From contig VZRR01009800.1 of NCBI GenBank assembly GCA_013398015.1, positions 62,001 through 126,000 of the forward strand: DNA of 64,000 bases. Direction: 5' to 3'. This document shows positions 59,326 to 64,000 of this stretch, piece by piece; the first letter of the stretch is position 1, and each line of letters starts with the position of its first letter. The notes under the pieces were generated by a model, which was not told the origin of the DNA, did no database searches, and was given only the letters and a program-made list of their open reading frames with translations. Source of the DNA: Oreocharis arfaki (lineage: Eukaryota > Chordata > Aves > Passeriformes > Paramythiidae). The translations under genes were made by a program, and so were the position numbers.

Positions 59326-60386
59326 GACCCCAGGAATGGAGCTGTAGCTGCTGGAGCATGCCTGCTGCTGGGGAATGGAAATTTCTCCTGCAGGGAAGGT
59401 CCAGGTCTCCACTTCTAGGAGGTAAATAGGGCTGCATTGATGTCCCCAGGGGAGATATGAGTGGCAAAAACCTGGAGGAATGGGCCATACAGACAAGAGA
59501 GGGACAAATGGTGGTGACTTGCTGCTCTTACTCTGCAGTGCTGGTGCTGGTCCAGCAGGAGGACTTGGAGCCATCTAGTAAAGGTCAGTGCCTTTTCTTG
59601 GGGCAGCCCCAATCCTGTGTGCTGGTGAGCCCAAGGTCCCCACAGCTAGCCCAGAGCGGGGAGTGAGGAGAAGGAGGGCAGTGATGGTGGGACAGGCAGG
59701 GCAAGGGGGGTGGAGAAGGCCACCAGTGCGGAACCTGCTGCAGGAGCACGCTGCAGCCTCTGCCCCTCCCAGGTCTCCTTCACACACCACTCCCCACCGC
59801 CCCTGCCTGGGCCCTTGGAGGGGAGTTCTCTCCAGTTTGAATGAACAGCAGGTACTTTTTTTTGCATCTTGTGCAGTCCCTTCAATGCTGGTATCTCTGC
59901 CTGGATGAAATGCGTCTTTTCTCAGCTTTTCGCTGTCTTGCTCTGAAATCTCCACTCCCATTCCTCCGCAGAGCTCAGTAACAGCTTGCTTCGTCTTCCT
60001 ACTGTCAGCACTCTGCTTTGACCCTTTAATCAGGGGACTTGGCTTTTATCTGGAAGACATATGCCTTAGGTGTCTTGTATAAGGTGCCACACAATGCAAA
60101 TTCAGCCAGGCCTGCCAATAACGCATCATCTAACCAGATGGGGATAAACAGACTTGAATTCATTTGCTCCTTTTTCTCTACTCAGTAGCACCAGAGAAAA
60201 GGCTGTTACTAGCTTTATGTAGTGTCTCTGGGTACAGGGTTTCTGTGGTTTGCATTTGAGGAGAGCTTAGGTCAGCCTCACAGCTTCTTTCCACTAGAGA
60301 TGGTTGGCATTAATAAAATGAGAACCCTTTTGCCACTTGTCCCTGTGACATTGGAGGTACCAAATATGAATGATGTCATGGAGGGC
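59326..60386. other. Unannotated non-coding stretch
   Basis: Moderately GC-rich with long overlapping open frames in several frames on both strands at 59415-59961; none shows a family motif. A possible 45-bp mini-exon is listed among the findings. Confidence 0.5.
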
Positions 60387-60406
60387 TTTTTTTTTTTTTT
60401 TTTTTT
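60387..60406. repeat. Poly-T tract
   Basis: A run of about 20 T. Confidence 0.95.
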
Positions 60407-63400
60407 CAGCTCTGTGAAATCTCAGTTGTGCTTTTTGTGCAATTTGGATAAAGTAAGGAGGAAGTATGAGGCGCCCTAGGCAGAGATATATGGTTTGTGT
60501 TGAATCGTCAATGGAGAAGTGACCAAGCTCATTTTTTTTTTCCCTTTGGTGACCTCAGCAAGATTGATATCTAGATCTCATCAGCTGAAGTGAAAGAGTT
60601 ATTATTACAGAGCCTGGAGCAGAGCTGACATACTTGCAATGAATGAAGCTGTTTCTAGCTTAGGGAATTCAAGTGGCCAGGCCAGGGACATGATCTATAC
60701 AGTAAGAGCAGAGAATCCAGCATTCAGACCAACAAAATTGGCCTCAGCCAGTGAAAAGAACAAGGAAACACTTCTGAAAACAGTTTTCCTCTAAAAGTAC
60801 TAATTAGAATATTTGATAGCAGCATTATTATCCAGTTTTATCCCTCCTCCCCCTAAATACTTTTCAAAGAGATTGCCTTCCTTTGGGCTCTCTCCGTTAG
60901 AACAGTCCATTTTTCTCCTTGGGGAATTTCAGAAATGGCAGAACATCCTTAAAACATATTTTCAAAGCAACCAGATTTTATCAAGTTAAGAGCAGTCAGA
61001 CATGGAGACAGTTGCCTCTGAGAGGGGACATATTCCTCCAGCAACAAGGCCAGCCTATTCCCTGGATTACACTCCTTGCCATTGTCACAGTTGAATTACA
61101 GCTGTGAGTCAGAGACAGTGACACACTATGAAAGTCCTTGGCCGTGGGACAGCATCCCTCTGGGAGAGAGGCAAGGCTTGGTATTTATTATGGGATGTAG
61201 TTGATCCAGAAGGAGACACCAGCCCCCGTATCGCCGTCCTGGAATCTGTACAAACAGTGTTCGTGAGGAGCTCGCATTTTAGATAAAGCAAAGTGCGTGC
61301 TCATTTACTGATTGGGATTACAGACACATGGAGATTAGGGCTCTGATCAGACACCCCCCGAAGTCAACAAGAGAGGAAAAAAATTGCTATCAGCTTAAGT
61401 GAGCATATGGCCAGTCACTCTCAGAGTCAAGGTCATCTGGGAAACACGCAGCATCGCTGATATTTCACACCCCAGGTGAATGCATTAACCCTGCTTGGAA
61501 ACAGTCATCTCTGTGCACAAACCACAGCCTGAATTTAAGCAGAAGCGAGGCTGTGATCACACTGCCTGCCAGCTCCTACGAAAATTGACAGAGTGGAAGA
61601 GGTCTCAAAGACCATGAAACTTTCGGAGCTTAATTAAAAGCAGCATCTGGGCAAATTAAGGGAGAGAGACTGAAATCAGTGCCTCTGCAGACAAAGAGGC
61701 AGGCAGCACCTTGCTGCTGCACATCTGCCTCTGCCCAGCCGGGGCTCTGCAAGGACCTGGAGACACGACAGGGACAGCTCCATCCACCTCCTCCATCACC
61801 ATTCAGGAAATGGCTTGTTTTCAGTTGAGACTGTGCAACTGCACAGGTATCTGAAGGTATGGGATCCCATTCAAAGGATATTTTAAAATGTATTTGTTGG
61901 GAAAAACTGTGCGTATATTTAAAAAATGGAGGATAGTGTGTATAAGTAGCATTTCTACCTATTTCAAATATCCTGGGCACTCAGAAGCCAAAATAAAAAA
62001 GCCAAGTAGGCCACTCTTCTGCTTTACAGACATTTTTGGTTTTGTCCACTCAGATCTCAGTTCTGTCAGCCTGTCCACAATAGTCTTTTGAGATATGCCA
62101 CGGCACAGCTCAACCTTGGGCCTCCTTAATCTGATACAGCAGAGTGGTGAAAATAGGCAAGGCCAGATGTTCAAATACCTCACTTTGGCAGCAAGAGAAG
62201 AGAACAGAGTAGGAGGTCAAGGGCCAAGAGAAGAGAAATGGAAGAAAGGCTGCAACTTTCAGCAAAAAAAAGTACCCAAGCTCAGAAACGGCATGGAAGC
62301 AAAATAATGAAGTCAAGGACCTCACATACCTCTGCTGCAGCTGGAAAGCGCTCAAGCCCAAAAGTCGGATTTAGATCTGTCACAATAACACTATAGATCT
62401 CAGATTGATTGAATTATAACTCACAGGTGCTCCTTGCTCCATGCATTTCTTCCTTCTTGCCCCCACAACAGGCTTTAAACACCAGTGCACAAGACAGATT
62501 AAAAAGGTTGCTCCTTGCATTCTCCTTAACACCACCAGGTCTCTGTTGTATTTAGAAACATATTTTAGTGTGAAGGGCCCTATGGAGAAAACTCAATTGC
62601 TGTCAGAGAGGGCTGTTTTGATGGACTGAGTAAACACGATATTTTGGTGACAGGTAATCTTCATACTGAACTGATTAATTCCAGAACACAGGAACAATGG
62701 CCTTTTTCATCTGCTGAATAATGCATGGATGGCATTGCCACTGGAAAGCAGCAGGGTTCCCAGTTAGTGATAGAAATTCACACACCCATGCTATTTTAAT
62801 AAGCTATCACTGTTAAAGAAGTCTATTTACGTTACTCATCTTCAACATTTGCACAAACATGTCAACTGGGGAAGTGTGTGGGGGGAGGTAGGAGGGAAAA
62901 ATGAGGTCATATTCATATACGCTTTCTTAGCTCTTTAATTTATATAAGCCTGGAAATTAAGCAAAAAAACCACCTTAGTTCCAAGGGAGTGAAAGCACCA
63001 TGACCACCACCTGAAACCCGGATAATACGAACACAGTGCAAACAGCAGAAGCGAAAAGCCAGGTCAAAGATTGCATGGAGAGCTGGGCATGGGTTGCTCC
63101 AGAGCTTTGTGAACCAGAACCATCCTGGGTTTTGGCCATCAGGCTGCTCCACTGTGCCACTGGTCCCTTTGGAGCCACCAGGGCCATGTCCTTGTCATGT
63201 CCTGTCTCCCCATGAACCAGGCAAGAGTTCCCAGAGAAGCCAGATCTAACAGGTGTCCCAGCCAGTCTGCTGTAACACATTGGGGTTGGGACCGAGGATC
63301 AGACTGACTCTTAAATTTAGGTGTGTTGTGAGCTAGATGTTTAATGTCTTCTGTAGCCAATGGACATCTAGTCAAAGCTCATCATCTGTAGAAGTCCATT

Positions 63401-63589
63401 GTTCTTGATTCTACATAATATTGATCAGGAGATAAAATATTTTGCATAAAAGAGGCACCTGGTACCATTAGAGGTTCTGGGGTGTCCTGGCTCGTTCCCA
63501 ACTACTGCTCCATGGGAGTGCAGTTTTCCACAGATTTTGGATAATGTTTACCAGCCTCAGGGAGATATCTTGGATAAAAGAGGGCATTT
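60407..63589. other. Long non-coding stretch without recognised features
   Basis: No gene or confidently recognised repeat is seen in about 3.2 kb. GGGCTCTGATCAGACACC with CGAAGTCAAC near 61340-61370 may be a further very decayed copy of the old amniote repeat. Confidence 0.5.
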
Positions 63590-63795
63590 AAAATGATATT
63601 AGATGCCTGTGTTTAGACAAGTGCATGACATCCTTGACCTTCATTGACTATAATGGGAATTTGGACAGCTGGACATCTAAATCTGTGGGCTGAATCCCAC
63701 CCAGAAATGTCAAAATCTCCTCATTTGCATCAGAGCAGGCTATTAGAGGCCAGATTTTCAAGAAAGCAGCTCCTATTTTGGCATCCATTCAGCTG
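63590..63795. repeat. Ancient amniote interspersed repeat fragment (copy 7)
   Basis: GATGCCTGTGTTTAGACAAG, TTCATTGACTATAATGGGAA, TTTGGACAG, CATCTAAATCTGTGGGCTGA, GAGGCCAGATTTTCAAGAAA and CAGCTCCTATTTTGGCATCC follow the old amniote repeat block order (CATTGACTTCAATGGGAATT, TGCCTAAATCT, GGCCAGATTTTCA, CAGCTCCCATTTAGGCA). The longest copy in the window. Confidence 0.6.
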
Positions 63796-64000
63796 TGAAA
63801 CTTATAAGTGTGATCAAAGCAAGGCTGAGTCCCTCTGAACAAGACGGGGGCTGAGCAGGGGAAGTCCATCTGCTCCCCCTCTCCTCATGCCACAACTACT
63901 CAGTTCAAAGTAGAGGTTAAATCTAGTCTGAAGACAGGCCTGCAGACCTGGAAGGTCCAGACCCAGGGGTACAACGTGTGTGCAGTGGATCTACGTGTGC
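63796..64000. other. Unannotated right edge
   Basis: No feature is recognised. Confidence 0.5.

Noticed and set aside
60387..60412. Poly-T followed by CAG as a splice acceptor
   Set aside because: The tract is a simple homopolymer, and the following frame is short and has no donor with a convincing open exon.
1..64000. Search for bacterial or phage systems, CRISPR arrays, tRNA and rRNA genes, and endogenous viral coding regions
   Set aside because: No regularly spaced repeats, tRNA-like cloverleaf, rRNA signature, operon-like coding density or recognisable viral protein was seen; the window is vertebrate non-coding DNA.

Overview
The window looks like non-coding DNA from a bird draft genome assembly (two N positions, 22628 and 23051). 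The main evidence is five chicken-repeat-1 (CR1) LINE fragments with the avian 3' end pattern: a TTTGGGTTGGAAG-type block, a GACACCTTCCACTAGACCA-type block and a GATTCTGTG-type terminus. A degenerate L2-type LINE reverse transcriptase fragment, MIR/CORE-SINE-like pieces and copies of a very old amniote repeat fit the same picture. The base order is strongly CpG-depleted except in one island, as expected for vertebrate nuclear DNA. I cannot name the species or the neighbouring genes.

I find no protein-coding gene, rRNA, tRNA or CRISPR array that I can defend. The open reading frames are short, overlap in several frames and match no family I recognise. The longest (29238-29867, 209 codons, and 43585-44142, 185 codons) show no domain. 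The window is either intergenic or the inside of a very long intron.

Layout. 1-8200: single-copy DNA with two copies of an old amniote repeat (about 3780-3905 and 5030-5225), a CR1 3' fragment (5463-5605), a 33-bp tandem duplication (6669-6734) and the L2-type reverse transcriptase relic on the minus strand (about 7834-8066). 8200-22000: mostly unique DNA, AT-rich segments that look like candidate conserved non-coding elements, a MIR-like piece (18880-18950) and a longer CR1 fragment (20094-20530). 22000-24200: A-rich and T-rich low-complexity DNA, an uncertain base-called T tract, and a modest GC-rich patch. 24200-34800: unique DNA, a CR1 fragment, an old-repeat copy, and a compact cluster of a hairpin plus a tandem repeat carrying an interferon-response-like motif (31667-31731).

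34861-35320 is the one clear CpG island, with about 50 CpG dinucleotides in 460 bp by hand count. It is the best candidate for a promoter or regulatory hub in the window. 36000-52700 is mostly unique, with a CR1 fragment, an AT-rich candidate enhancer (51400-51720) and a MIR-like piece. 52752-52957 is the only CR1 on the plus strand. 53800-59600 holds four weak exon-like segments with good splice-site consensus but no recognisable protein, plus old SINE-like pieces, one apparently split by an insertion. The last 4 kb contains another old-repeat copy.

No gene system can be described here. The value of the window is in regulatory candidates and ancient repeat relics. All repeat names rest on remembered consensus patterns, not on a search.
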